Below are positions 1 through 7,868 of a stretch of 24,021 nucleotides of DNA, in pieces. Position 1 is the stretch's first letter. The number at the start of each line of letters is the position of its first letter. A program made the translations under genes and the position numbers. The notes beneath the pieces are model-generated. The model made no database searches, had not been told where the DNA came from, and was given only the letters and a program-made list of their open reading frames with translations. Source of the DNA: JACQCF01 sp043742785 (GTDB lineage Bacteria > Omnitrophota > Gorgyraeia > Zapsychrales > Fredricksoniimonadaceae); NCBI GenBank assembly GCA_043742785.1, contig JAYTXU010000071.1, forward strand, positions 1 through 24,021. The letters run 5' to 3'.

Positions 1-1
1 T

Positions 2-277
2 GAGAACTACAGGCCACCGGGAGGTTTGGTGGATGAGGTAACGCGGGAAAAGATTTTTGCTCAAATGGCACCGGAGGTTATTACAGGGGGAGTCTACAAT
101 TATAGGGCTATTGATAGTAATGAATTAAATGATTATACGTGGGGATTGGGAGAATTTGATTTAGGTCTTCCCCGTTTAGAGGGAACATTTGAGCCTATTT
201 ATGGCACATGGTTTAGCAATGATCTGCAGGCAGGTAAAGCTGTTAATCTTCCACAGGGGATAGAGCTTGTTCTATGA
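2..277 (+). CDS. C-terminal part of an unrecognised protein (5' end outside window)
   Basis: The frame is open from the left edge of the window to a TGA at 275-277, giving about 91 residues. The TTG at 26 is only an internal codon, since no stop lies upstream of it, so I treat this as the end of a longer gene. The visible part is rich in Gly, aromatic and acidic residues (GGVYNY, YTWGLGEFDLGLPR, EPIYGTWF), with no membrane segment and no motif I recognise. Its stop overlaps the next start as ATGA (274-277), so the two genes were probably translationally coupled. I cannot assign a function; an extracellular or envelope protein would be only a guess from the secreted-type neighbour. Confidence 0.6.
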   Translation, partial: ENYRPPGGLVDEVTREKIFAQMAPEVITGGVYNYRAIDSNELNDYTWGLGEFDLGLPRLEGTFEPIYGTWFSNDLQAGKAVNLPQGIELVL

Positions 278-372
278 AGCTATTTAAAATGAGAATATTC
301 TCTTTTATTTGTTTATTAATGGGGGCAATGACTGCTTCTGTTTATGCACAGGTATTTGATGAAACAAGATAA
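274..372 (+). pseudogene. Signal-peptide mini-ORF, probable truncated secreted-protein gene
   Basis: An ATG at 274 overlaps the preceding stop (ATGA) and opens a 32-codon frame. It encodes a textbook signal peptide: a basic start (MKLFKMR), a hydrophobic core (IFSFICLLMG) and a VYA-Q cleavage site near residue 25. Only about seven residues (QVFDETR) follow before TAA. Such a short mature part suggests a secreted-protein gene that lost its body, with the break falling where the APS kinase frame begins. Alternatives are a genuine leader ORF that couples translation into the kinase, or an assembly join. The kinase ATG at 359 lies inside this frame, 14 nt before its stop ends, which fits coupling. 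Confidence 0.45.
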
Positions 373-898
373 TACTCAGGGTTGTGTTATTTGGTTAACT
401 GGATTGTCTGGGTCAGGCAAAAGCACCTTAGCTGAAAAACTAACTTTATTTTATAAAAATCAAAGGTTGCGTGTTGAGCATTTAGATGGGGATGTGATAC
501 GATCAGTCTTTCCTCTGACGGGTTTTACAAAAAAAGATCGTGACGAACATATTCGCCGGATTGGTTATATTGGATCGCTGCTAGAACGTCAGGGGGTTAT
601 TGTTATTGCCTCGTTTATTTCTCCTTATCGGGAAGTAAGGCTTTCTGTCCGTCAGATGTGTCATCGCTTTATTGAGGTTTATATGGCTACTTCTTTAGAG
701 GAGTGCGAGCGTCGTGACCCTAAGGGGTTGTATAAAAAAGCGAGACTAGGTCTGATTCATCATTTTACTGGTATCGATGATCCTTATGAAGCTCCTGAAT
801 CTGCAGAGATCGTTATCAAGACAGAGAATATTGCGGTTGAAACTTCTTTTAAAGAACTTGTTACTAAGATAGATATCTTTCTTAGAGATAAGAGTTAA
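359..898 (+). CDS. cysC: Adenylylsulfate (APS) kinase
   Basis: Phosphorylates adenosine 5'-phosphosulfate to PAPS with ATP, in sulfate activation or sulfonation; cytosolic. Visible motifs are the P-loop GLSGSGKS (residues about 15-22), LDGDVIR, the substrate loop FTKKDRDEHIRR, ASFISPYREVR, and the C-terminal DPKGLYKKA and FTGIDDPYE blocks characteristic of CysC. At about 179 residues it has the usual length for a stand-alone kinase. I chose ATG 359 because AGGT at 350-353 is correctly spaced and because ATG 344 would add residues inside the overlapping signal-peptide ORF. No ATP sulfurylase or PAPS reductase gene is next to it, so the pathway context is not visible here. Family assignment is confident; its pathway role is not. 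Confidence 0.9.
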   Translation: MKQDNTQGCVIWLTGLSGSGKSTLAEKLTLFYKNQRLRVEHLDGDVIRSVFPLTGFTKKDRDEHIRRIGYIGSLLERQGVIVIASFISPYREVRLSVRQMCHRFIEVYMATSLEECERRDPKGLYKKARLGLIHHFTGIDDPYEAPESAEIVIKTENIAVETSFKELVTKIDIFLRDKS

Positions 899-915
899 TC
901 CACTATTTCTATTTC

Positions 916-943
916 TTGATAAATTCTTTCTTCACATTATAAT
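916..943 (+). promoter_or_regulatory. Sigma-70-type promoter for nadA
   Basis: TTGATA (916-921), a 16-nt spacer and a perfect TATAAT (938-943) lie in the 60-nt gap after cysC. Expected initiation near 949-951 gives only an 8-10 nt leader before the nadA ATG at 959. No Shine-Dalgarno sequence is visible there. Confidence 0.6.
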
Positions 944-958
944 AACTCCTTAAATATT

Positions 959-1999
959 ATGATAAGAACTAAACTTACAGCTGAACAATTATTCGACAAG
1001 CTTAAAGATATTAAGCTGGGCGGGCAAACTTGCGTTTATTCTTTTAAGAAATGTGAGGAATTTGTCCCCCTTATCAATGAAATCAATGAATTAAAGGAAG
1101 AAAAGAACACTGTTATCTTGGCGCATTCCTACATTTCACCGGAAATTATTTACGGGGTTAGTGATTTCGTAGGGGATTCGTATAAATTAAGTAAGGATGC
1201 TTTAACGACGATGGCAAAGACTATTGTTTTTGTGGCGGTACGTTTCATGGGAGAGACAGCTAAGATTCTTAATCCTGAGAAAGAGGTTTTAATTCCAGCT
1301 CCATTAGATGGTTGCACCTTGGCAGATTCTATCAATGCTGCCCAAGTGCGTGCCTTGCGCAAGCAATATCCTGAGCATACATTTATTTGTTATATTAATA
1401 CCACAGTGGAAGTTAAAGCGGAATGCGATGTTTGTGTGACGTCGGCTAATGTTTATGACATTACTCATAATATCTCTAATGATAAAATTTACTTCTTGCC
1501 GGATAAATTCATGGGTCAAAATTTGCGTAATGAAATGGAACGTCGCGGCGTTAAAAAAGATATTCAATTCTTTAGCGGTACCTGTTATGTTCACGAAGAA
1601 TATGGTATTGAGGATATTCATAAAATACGTTTAGAATACCCTCATGCTAAAATTGTCAGTCATCCGGAATGCAACAGTGCAGTTGTAAGTAACTCAGATT
1701 TTGTCGGCAGTACTGAGCAAATGCTCAACTATATGCGTCAAACTCAATCTCAAGAATTTTTAATGCTCACCGAGTGCGGGCTTTCTAGCCGTTTGCAGGT
1801 GGAGTTTCCTGAGAAGAAACTAGTAGGCAGCTGTACAATGTGTAAATATATGAAATCTAATACACTTAAAGATATCTTACGGGTTTTAAAGAATCCGGAA
1901 GAACGCGATCGCGTTGCCTTTGATGAAGATCTTCGTTTTCGTGCTCTTAAAACGATTGAGGCTATGTTTGCTTACAATTATCCACCAGGGAGTAAATAA
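959..1999 (+). CDS. nadA: Quinolinate synthase
   Basis: Condenses iminoaspartate with dihydroxyacetone phosphate to quinolinate in de novo NAD synthesis, using a [4Fe-4S] cluster. Family signatures run in order: VILAHSYISPEI, DFVGDSYKLS, RFMGETAKILNPEK, the first cluster Cys in DGCTLADS, FLPDKFMGQNL, CYVHEEYG, HPEC with the second Cys, and GSCTMCKYMKSNTL with the third. Its 346 residues fit the longer NadA type. ATG 959 is the only plausible early start; it has no Shine-Dalgarno and sits just downstream of a strong predicted promoter. Some positions differ from textbook NadA (the usual HYY is HSY here), but the cluster ligands are intact. The nadB and nadC genes are not in this window. Confidence 0.92.
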   Translation: MIRTKLTAEQLFDKLKDIKLGGQTCVYSFKKCEEFVPLINEINELKEEKNTVILAHSYISPEIIYGVSDFVGDSYKLSKDALTTMAKTIVFVAVRFMGETAKILNPEKEVLIPAPLDGCTLADSINAAQVRALRKQYPEHTFICYINTTVEVKAECDVCVTSANVYDITHNISNDKIYFLPDKFMGQNLRNEMERRGVKKDIQFFSGTCYVHEEYGIEDIHKIRLEYPHAKIVSHPECNSAVVSNSDFVGSTEQMLNYMRQTQSQEFLMLTECGLSSRLQVEFPEKKLVGSCTMCKYMKSNTLKDILRVLKNPEERDRVAFDEDLRFRALKTIEAMFAYNYPPGSK

Positions 2000-2052
2000 A
2001 TAGTGACAGGCACTATTTATTTAGGGTAATAATTAGTGCCTGTCACTATTTA
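1997..2052. repeat. 19-bp perfect inverted repeat between nadA and metX
   Basis: The arms at 1997-2015 and 2034-2052 are exact reverse complements (core AGTGACAGGCACTA) separated by an 18-nt loop. The left arm includes the nadA stop codon. The core AGTGCCTGTCACT is the kind of motif found in dispersed REP-like repeats, and a related single copy lies at 22182-22196. It could also act as a weak terminator, but no T-run follows the right arm. Confidence 0.75.
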
Positions 2053-2060
2053 TCATAAAA

Positions 2061-3173
2061 ATGAACACACCTATTGTTGAAACTCAATATTACACGTTTG
2101 CACAATCGCCTAACGAGCTTGTGCTTAAAAGCGGTGTGAAGCTTAAAGGTATTACCTTAGCCTATGAAACCTATGGCAAGTTAAATGCGGATAAGAGCAA
2201 CGCCATTCTTATTTTTCATGCACTAACCGGAGATGCGCATGCGGCAGGTTATCATAAGGATGCCAAAGCGCCTGGTTGGTGGGATCCCATGATTGGAAGC
2301 GGCCGTGCCTTTGATACAGATAAATATTTTGTTATCTGCATTAATGCCTTGGGCGGCTGCAAGGGGTCGACAGGTCCATCTTCAGCGAATCCAGCGACGG
2401 GAAAACCCTATGGTATGAGCTTTCCAGTTATTACCATTGAAGATATGGTTGTTTCTCAAAAATGTTTAATAGATCATTTGGGTATAAAGAAATTACTTTC
2501 TGTCTCTGGCGGATCGATGGGTGGACTCATGGCTTTGGAATGGGCGGTGCGTTTTCCAGATTCCATTCAATCAGCCATTCTCATTGCCACCAACTATAAA
2601 CATACGGCTCAGCAGATTGCTTTGCATGAAGTGGCTCGTCAAGCCATTATGTCGGACCCCAATTGGAATAAGGGTGATTATTACGGCAAGGAATTGCCAG
2701 CGCAGGGAATGTCGGTTTCTCGGATGATCGGGCATATCACCTACATGAGTGAAAAATCAATGGAAGAGAAGTTTGGCCGTAAATTGCAGGACAAAGAAAA
2801 AGTTGGTTATGATTTTTCGCATGATTTTGAAATCGAGAGCTATTTGCGTTATCGAGGCGCTAGCTTTGTTCAAAGATTTGATGCCAACAGCTATTTATAT
2901 TTATCGAAGGCCCTAGATTATTTTGATCTCTCTGAGAAGGAAGATCTTTTAACAGTTTTTAAGAAACTCAAAGCAAAATTTTTAGTGATCACTTTCTCAT
3001 CGGATTGGCTTTATCCATCTTATCAAAGTAAGGAGATGGTTAGAGCTATGAAAGGTAACGACGTTGATATTTCTTTTATTGAAATTGATACCAATTACGG
3101 CCATGATTCATTCTTGGTTGAAATTGATGGCCAGTCGAAACTGGTTAAATCGTTTTTGGAAAATGTAAAGTAA
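2061..3173 (+). CDS. metX: Homoserine O-acetyltransferase
   Basis: Transfers an acetyl group from acetyl-CoA to homoserine in methionine synthesis (an alpha/beta hydrolase fold; some members use succinyl-CoA). Visible are the N-terminal LAYETYGKLNADKSNAIL block, the oxyanion-region HALTGD, WWDPMIGSGRAFDT, GGCKGSTGP, and the nucleophile elbow GGSMGG with Ser152. The acid Asp sits in SSDWLYP and the His in NYGHDSFLVE near the C-terminus. Its 370 residues match the family. The start is ATG 2061; there is no Shine-Dalgarno, only an A/T-rich stretch after the inverted repeat. metW follows 34 nt downstream, the usual metX-metW pairing, which supports the methionine assignment over other acyltransferases. 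Acyl donor specificity cannot be read with certainty. Confidence 0.93.
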   Translation: MNTPIVETQYYTFAQSPNELVLKSGVKLKGITLAYETYGKLNADKSNAILIFHALTGDAHAAGYHKDAKAPGWWDPMIGSGRAFDTDKYFVICINALGGCKGSTGPSSANPATGKPYGMSFPVITIEDMVVSQKCLIDHLGIKKLLSVSGGSMGGLMALEWAVRFPDSIQSAILIATNYKHTAQQIALHEVARQAIMSDPNWNKGDYYGKELPAQGMSVSRMIGHITYMSEKSMEEKFGRKLQDKEKVGYDFSHDFEIESYLRYRGASFVQRFDANSYLYLSKALDYFDLSEKEDLLTVFKKLKAKFLVITFSSDWLYPSYQSKEMVRAMKGNDVDISFIEIDTNYGHDSFLVEIDGQSKLVKSFLENVK

Positions 3174-3207
3174 TGGCCTAACATGCTCGGGCCACTACAG
3201 GGAACAT

Positions 3208-3786
3208 ATGCGTACTGACCATAAATATATTTTAGATATGATCGAACCTAATAGCCGTGTGCTAGATTTAGGCTGTGGGGATGGGAAGCTTTTGTCTTTG
3301 CTGAGAAAGCATAAGCATTGCCGGACCACTGGTATTGAGATTGATGAGAAGGCGATTTATAAATGTGTTGAACGGGGAGTGACGGTTTCGCATGGTGATA
3401 TCGATTCCGGACTGCAAGACTATTCTAACGGGAGATTCGATTATGTGATCTTAAACGAAAGTTTGCAGGAAATTTTATACCCTGAAAAAGTCATTACCGA
3501 AGCTTTGAGAGTGGGCAAAAAGGTTATTGTAGGGATTCCTAATTTTTGTAACATTGTAGCCCGGTTTCAGATTTTCTTTTTAGGTAAGGTGCCAGTGACC
3601 AAGGGATTGCCGTACACTTGGTATAACACACCAAACCTGCGTTTCTTAAGCATCAAAGACTTTCGTGAGTTCTGCAAAGCCCGCAAGATTACTATTGAAC
3701 GTGAGCTCGCCATTGGTTCGAAGTCTCAAATCTTCTTTGGTCGTAATCTTCTTGCCAATGTAGCTATTTTTTCAATCAGTAAATAG
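3208..3786 (+). CDS. metW: Methionine biosynthesis protein MetW (SAM-binding fold)
   Basis: MetW is a class I methyltransferase-fold protein that travels with MetX and is needed for or modulates homoserine acylation in several bacteria. Motif I is DLGCGDGKLLSLL (residues about 20-32), followed by the acidic TGIEIDE and DYVILNESLQEILYPEKVI, typical of MetW. The C-terminal half has IVGIPNFCNI, KGLPYTWYNTPNLRFLS and IKDFREFC, again MetW signatures. Its 192 residues are standard. An AGGGA lies shortly before ATG 3208. It is probably cotranscribed with metX. The gene ends four bases before the stop of the convergent CDGSH gene, so the two transcripts collide with no room for a separate terminator. 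Confidence 0.92.
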   Translation: MRTDHKYILDMIEPNSRVLDLGCGDGKLLSLLRKHKHCRTTGIEIDEKAIYKCVERGVTVSHGDIDSGLQDYSNGRFDYVILNESLQEILYPEKVITEALRVGKKVIVGIPNFCNIVARFQIFFLGKVPVTKGLPYTWYNTPNLRFLSIKDFREFCKARKITIERELAIGSKSQIFFGRNLLANVAIFSISK

Positions 3787-3790
3787 AGGC

Positions 3791-4015
3791 TTAAGATTTA
3801 ACCTTCGAATGGGTTCCATCACAGAAGGGTTTTTTATTACTAGCTTTACAACCGCACCAGGCAATTTTTTTATCTTCTTCGACACGTAATAAAAGAGGTC
3901 TTATATTGGTGGAGCTGTGACTGCCATCACAAAACGGTTGTTTTTGAGATAAGCCGCAAGCGCACCAGGCATAGTTGCCGGCTTTGGTATCTAAGACATA
4001 GGGGGTGTTTGACAT
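3791..4015 (-). CDS. Tandem CDGSH-type iron-sulfur protein
   Basis: A 74-residue soluble protein with two complete CDGSH [2Fe-2S] motifs (C-X-C-X2-S/A-X3-P-X-C-D-G-S/T-H): CACGLSQKQPFCDGSH and CGCKASNKKPFCDGTH. Both keep the 3Cys-1His ligand set, so two clusters are expected, as in MitoNEET/Miner2-related bacterial proteins. The biological role of such bacterial proteins is mostly undefined; electron or cluster transfer is the usual suggestion. The start is supported by an AAGGAG Shine-Dalgarno on the minus strand about 8 nt before the ATG (4015-4013). It is divergent from the oxidase gene at 4108, so their promoters share the 92-nt gap. A weak minus-strand promoter may lie around 4039-4067. 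Confidence 0.93.
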   Translation of the reverse strand: MSNTPYVLDTKAGNYAWCACGLSQKQPFCDGSHSSTNIRPLLLRVEEDKKIAWCGCKASNKKPFCDGTHSKVKS

Positions 4016-4071
4016 ATAAATCTCCTTAAAGAATGGTTAAATTCTAGTTACTATAACATAATTATTTTCTC

Positions 4072-4100
4072 TTTGCATTTATACCCTGAGACTTTAGAAT
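4072..4100 (+). promoter_or_regulatory. Promoter predicting a leaderless L-2-hydroxyglutarate oxidase mRNA
   Basis: TTTGCA (4072-4077), a 17-nt spacer and TAGAAT (4095-4100). Initiation 6-8 nt after the -10 falls on or next to the ATG at 4108, and there is no Shine-Dalgarno. This is the simplest reading of the start region. Confidence 0.5.
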
Positions 4101-4107
4101 ATTGCCC

Positions 4108-5301
4108 ATGAAGAAATATGATTTTATAATTGTTGGATCAGGTATTATCGGTTTGACCATAGCCCATGCCATTAAAGCCCGTAAACCCAACGCCACCGTT
4201 TTAATTATCGATAAAGAGTTACAAGAAGCGGCTCATGCCTCTGGCCGCAACAGTGGTGTTCTTCATTCAGGTTTTTACTACACGGCGGACAGTCTTAAAG
4301 CTAAATTTACAGTAGAAGGAAGCCGTGCCATGAAGGAGTATGTCCGTTCACGGGGACTTCAGATGAATGAGTGCGGTAAATTGGTCGTAGCTCAGAATGA
4401 ATATGAATTAGGTCAGCTAGATGAATTGCTTCGTCGCGGTAATAGAAATGGTTCCAATGTCCGCTTGATTGAGGAGTCAGAAGCACGTCAATTAGAACCT
4501 AATGTGAAGACTTTTAAAAGAGCTTTGTATTCTCCTGATACAGCTAGTGTTGATCCTAAAGAAGTTTGTCATGCTATTAAAGAAGATCTATTGGCGCAGG
4601 ATGTTGATTTTTCTTATGACACCAAATATTTAGGGCATCATGAGTATATTGTTCTAACTTCTCAAGGAGAAGTGGCTGCAGGAAAACTTATTAATTGTTC
4701 TGGTCTTTATGCTGACAAAATTGCTCAGGATTTTGGTTTTGGAAAACAATACACCATGATTCCTTTTAAAGGTTTGTATTTAAAGTACACTAAAAATAAA
4801 ACTGACATTAAGATGAATATCTATCCGGTTCCGAATTTGAAGAATCCTTTTCTTGGTGTGCATTATACTAAAACAGTGGGGGGAGATATTAAAATTGGTC
4901 CCACTGCTATTCCAGCGTTCTGGCGTGAAAATTATGATGCTACGGGAAATTTTAGTTTTTCTGAATTATCTGAAGTAATGTTTTTTGAATCTCAATTATT
5001 TTTTAAGAATGCTTTTGGTTTTCGTGATTTAGCCTTTGAAGAGATGCGTAAATATAATAAAGAGTATTTTGTTTCCTTAGCTCAAGCCATGGTGCAGTCG
5101 ATCGACCCAGCTGGTTTTACCACATGGACAACCCCTGGAATTCGTGCGCAACTTTTGAATAAAAAGAAATCCTCCTTGGTTCAGGATTTTGTGGTGGAGG
5201 GAGATCATAAAAGCGTACATGTGTTAAACGCGGTATCGCCAGCTTTTACCTGTTCCTTTGTTTTTTCAAAATATGTAGTTGATCACTATGTCTTTATTTA
5301 G
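4108..5301 (+). CDS. lhgO: L-2-hydroxyglutarate oxidase (FAD-dependent, DAO family)
   Basis: Oxidises L-2-hydroxyglutarate to 2-oxoglutarate with FAD, passing electrons on to quinone or oxygen in characterised members. The Rossmann GSGIIG motif is at residues 10-15. The signature ASGRNSGVLHSGFYYTADSL matches the LhgO family closely (consensus ASGxNSGVxHxGxYY). KVINCSGLYAD-like ADK, IPFKGLYLKY, GPTAIPAFWRENY and TTPGIRAQL follow, and the C-terminus has NAVSPAFTCSF. Its 397 residues are the usual length. I chose ATG 4108 over TTG 4102 because it gives the canonical start (MKKYDFIIVG) and matches a leaderless promoter. The substrate is inferred from family; a related glycerol- or hydroxyacid-dehydrogenase specificity is possible. 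Confidence 0.85.
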   Translation: MKKYDFIIVGSGIIGLTIAHAIKARKPNATVLIIDKELQEAAHASGRNSGVLHSGFYYTADSLKAKFTVEGSRAMKEYVRSRGLQMNECGKLVVAQNEYELGQLDELLRRGNRNGSNVRLIEESEARQLEPNVKTFKRALYSPDTASVDPKEVCHAIKEDLLAQDVDFSYDTKYLGHHEYIVLTSQGEVAAGKLINCSGLYADKIAQDFGFGKQYTMIPFKGLYLKYTKNKTDIKMNIYPVPNLKNPFLGVHYTKTVGGDIKIGPTAIPAFWRENYDATGNFSFSELSEVMFFESQLFFKNAFGFRDLAFEEMRKYNKEYFVSLAQAMVQSIDPAGFTTWTTPGIRAQLLNKKKSSLVQDFVVEGDHKSVHVLNAVSPAFTCSFVFSKYVVDHYVFI

Positions 5302-5347
5302 AAATAACCGTATTTAAAGAACTTAAAATTGAAGGGGAAATAAGGCT

Positions 5348-5905
5348 ATGATAAGATTCGTATCAATGATGCATCGAGGATTTTTAATAGGGCTGTTTGG
5401 GCTTTTGACCTTAATTTCTTGCACACATACTCCTGTTGTTAAAGTAAGTCAGGATTTAGAAGCGGTTAAAGGTATTGTCTTGAATTCAGCTATTTTAGCG
5501 CAAGGAGGGAATTTAGCCTTGGTTCCTTTTAGGGCGGGGTCTTCAGCGGAAGCTAATGAGGAGACTGATCATCTTTCAATGATGATTTTAAAAGGAATTA
5601 AAGAAGGTATAGAAGCACAGAAAACGTCATTGCAAATTGTGGATGCCAGTGAAACTCAACCTAAGATTGCTCTTCAAGGTTATATTGAGGAGTTTGCTAA
5701 GACAGGAAAACTTTCTCGCATGATGATGCGTCCTAATAGGGATTCTTTATCGTTAGTTGGAGAGGTGTGGTTGGTTTCTAATGGAGAGCGGCTAGTGAAT
5801 TTCACAGCTAATAAAAAATTTAATCCTAAGAAGCAAAAACCAGTAGATATTGCTTATGACTTAGGGAAAGAAATCGGTGATTTTATTGGTTCTCATTCTA
5901 AATAA
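5348..5905 (+). CDS. Predicted lipoprotein of unknown function
   Basis: 185 residues with a lipoprotein signal: an N-terminal hydrophobic stretch (FLIGLFGLLTLI) and lipobox L-I-S-C with the modified Cys near residue 25. The residue after Cys is Thr, not Asp, so outer-membrane sorting is expected if Lol rules apply. The mature part has an alternating pattern (NLALVPFRAG, HLSMMILKGIKEGI, LQIVDA, IALQGYIEEF, GEVWLVSNGERLVNFTA). This vaguely recalls small beta/alpha lipoproteins of the CsgG/TolB-N kind, but I do not recognise a family. GGGGA/AAGG lies upstream of ATG 5348. It heads a run of envelope-type genes with hldD only 9 nt downstream, so a cell-envelope role is plausible. Confidence 0.75.
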   Translation: MIRFVSMMHRGFLIGLFGLLTLISCTHTPVVKVSQDLEAVKGIVLNSAILAQGGNLALVPFRAGSSAEANEETDHLSMMILKGIKEGIEAQKTSLQIVDASETQPKIALQGYIEEFAKTGKLSRMMMRPNRDSLSLVGEVWLVSNGERLVNFTANKKFNPKKQKPVDIAYDLGKEIGDFIGSHSK

Positions 5906-5914
5906 GGAAGAATT

Positions 5915-6886
5915 ATGATTGTTGTGACTGGAGCGGCTGGTTTTATTGGTTCTTGCCTAGTTTCTAAACTCAATGAAATGGGCCGTATAGATTTAATTGT
6001 TGTTGATCATTATGATCATGATTCTGATCCCAAGAAGAAGAATTTAGCGGGAAAGAAATATGTGCGTTATTTTGATAAGGCTGAATATTTAAAACTTCTT
6101 CGACGGGATGCTTTTGATTTTGATGTGTCCTGTATTTTTCACATAGGGGCTTGTTCTTCAACGACTTTGCAGGATGGAGAGTATTTTCAAAAGAATAATC
6201 TGGAATACTCCTGCGAGGTGGCCAAATGGGCTCTAAAATATAATGTTCGTTTGATTTATGCCAGCTCAGCTGCTACCTATGGGGATGGAGAAAGTGGTTA
6301 TAGCGACAATGAAGAATTGATTCCACATCTTAAGCCGCTTAATCTTTATGGGCTTTCCAAACAAAAATTTGATCTTTGGGTTTTAGAGAATCATTATCAA
6401 GATAAAATGGCAGGGTTAAAATTTTTTAATGTTTTTGGTCCTAATGAATACCATAAAGAAGATATGCGTTCCCTAGTAGCTAAGGCTTATGATGGGGTTA
6501 TAAATGAGGGGAAGATAAAATTGTTTAAGTCTTATCATCCAGAATTTAAAGACGGGGAGCAAAAACGAGATTTTATTTATGTGAAAGACGTGGTTGATGT
6601 TATGATTTTTTTAATGCAGAATTCAAATGTGAACGGCATTTTTAATGTAGGAACAGGCAGTGCCTGTACGTGGAATCGATTAGCGAATGCTTTGTTTAAG
6701 GCTGTGAGACAAAAGCCTTGTATTGAATATATTGAAATGCCCGATATACTCAAAAACCGATATCAATATTTTACTCAAGCAGATATGCAAAAATTACGTG
6801 CGGCTGGGTATACAAAACCTTTTACATTATTAGAAGATGCTGTTGTTGATTATTGTCAGTATTTAAAAAACCAGAGCACCCTTTAG
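5915..6886 (+). CDS. hldD: ADP-L-glycero-D-manno-heptose 6-epimerase
   Basis: Converts ADP-D-glycero- to ADP-L-glycero-D-manno-heptose for the LPS inner core; NADP-dependent, extended short-chain dehydrogenase fold, cytosolic. The dinucleotide motif GAAGFIG is at residues 6-12 and the catalytic Tyr145-xxx-Lys149 is in YGLSK. Typical HldD blocks include DHYDHDSDPKKKNLAGKKYVRYFD, GACSSTTLQDGEYFQKNN, YASSAATYGDGE and FFNVFGPNEYHKEDMRSLVAK. Its 323 residues fit. GGAAG precedes ATG 5915. Its presence implies a heptose-containing LPS and thus an outer membrane. The other heptose genes (gmhA, hldE) are not in the window. Confidence 0.93.
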   Translation: MIVVTGAAGFIGSCLVSKLNEMGRIDLIVVDHYDHDSDPKKKNLAGKKYVRYFDKAEYLKLLRRDAFDFDVSCIFHIGACSSTTLQDGEYFQKNNLEYSCEVAKWALKYNVRLIYASSAATYGDGESGYSDNEELIPHLKPLNLYGLSKQKFDLWVLENHYQDKMAGLKFFNVFGPNEYHKEDMRSLVAKAYDGVINEGKIKLFKSYHPEFKDGEQKRDFIYVKDVVDVMIFLMQNSNVNGIFNVGTGSACTWNRLANALFKAVRQKPCIEYIEMPDILKNRYQYFTQADMQKLRAAGYTKPFTLLEDAVVDYCQYLKNQSTL

Positions 6887-6901
6887 GGGGATTGTGAAGC
6901 T

Positions 6902-7864
6902 ATGATCATTTTTATTGTGTTGGGAGCGGTTGTTTTGTTAGCCTTAGGTATTCTTGGGTTTTTATTTTATTTACTTAATAAAGAATCAAAAACCAAGGAA
7001 TCAGTTGTTCCAGTTGCTTTTGGCCAATTAACAAAACCTGCTCAATCTTTCCCTGAAGTAAGTATAAAAAAACCTCAGGAAGTGCCTGTGCTTTTTGATA
7101 TCCCTTCTAAGGAGGCAGAAGAGGTTATTCGTATTTCTAGAGAATTTGAAGAAAAAGAAGTTGTTCATCAAAGAAGGGTTCTTGAGTTAGAAGGGGAGCT
7201 CAATGCGATTGCACAAAAAGCTCAAGATCAGTCGCAGGAAGCTTTAGAGGCAATGGAACGTTTAAGACAAGAAAATGAAGAATTAAAGAAGGAACAAGGT
7301 GTAAATCTTACAACGGCCACTGAGCAGATTAAGAAAGAAAATGAACAATATAAAGAAGATCAGGAGAAGAGGGTTTTAATTGCTAATGAAAGTTTAGTAA
7401 AGGTTCAGGATCTTGTTGATACCATGCGTCAAGAGCAGTCCGGTTTACAAAGTCGTCTATCAGATAGTCAAGAACAAGTCCAGAAGCTTCAGGAAGAAGT
7501 TGTTGTTATTCGTCAGCAAATGTCTCAAGAAATTATTCAGGGAAAGGTAGAATCTGAAAAATTAATGATTGAGAATCAAAGTTTGCAAAGCACGAGAGAT
7601 GCCGCTATAGCTGAAATTGCCAAAGGATTTCAAGAACAAATCAGTGCCTTAAAAGAAGAAAATCAGAAATTAAAAGACGCTCATCAGGAAGTTATAGAAT
7701 CCAGCAAGAATATTAAAGAAATGAATATTCATTTGATTGAGAAGTCTGAAGCATTGCAGTGGGAGTTGACCAAGGCCAGGGCTCAGACAACGAGCCTTGA
7801 ACGTGCTTGTGAGAATTATAAACTTCAATTAAAAGAAGTTTTAGAGCAGCAAGAAAAGGGGTAA
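6902..7864 (+). CDS. Membrane-anchored long coiled-coil protein
   Basis: 320 residues. An N-terminal transmembrane segment (about residues 2-25, IIFIVLGAVVLLALGILGFLFYLL) is followed by a short Pro-containing linker. From about residue 70 to the end there is almost uninterrupted Glu/Gln/Lys/Leu-rich heptad sequence (LRQENEELKKEQG, LQSRLSDSQEQVQKLQEEV, LKEENQKLKDAHQEV). The topology is probably a single anchor with the coiled coil in the cytoplasm. I recognise no enzyme motif. It sits between hldD (15 nt) and a lipoprotein (4 nt), so it is presumably an envelope-associated structural or scaffolding protein. Low-complexity coiled coils attract misleading database hits (SMC, Rad50), which I would not credit here. 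Confidence 0.8.
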   Translation: MIIFIVLGAVVLLALGILGFLFYLLNKESKTKESVVPVAFGQLTKPAQSFPEVSIKKPQEVPVLFDIPSKEAEEVIRISREFEEKEVVHQRRVLELEGELNAIAQKAQDQSQEALEAMERLRQENEELKKEQGVNLTTATEQIKKENEQYKEDQEKRVLIANESLVKVQDLVDTMRQEQSGLQSRLSDSQEQVQKLQEEVVVIRQQMSQEIIQGKVESEKLMIENQSLQSTRDAAIAEIAKGFQEQISALKEENQKLKDAHQEVIESSKNIKEMNIHLIEKSEALQWELTKARAQTTSLERACENYKLQLKEVLEQQEKG

Positions 7865-7868
7865 TGGT

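Noticed and set aside
1150..1634. Reverse-strand and alternate-frame open frames across nadA
   Set aside because: They lie wholly within a confident quinolinate synthase gene, have no ribosome binding sites and no recognisable motifs.
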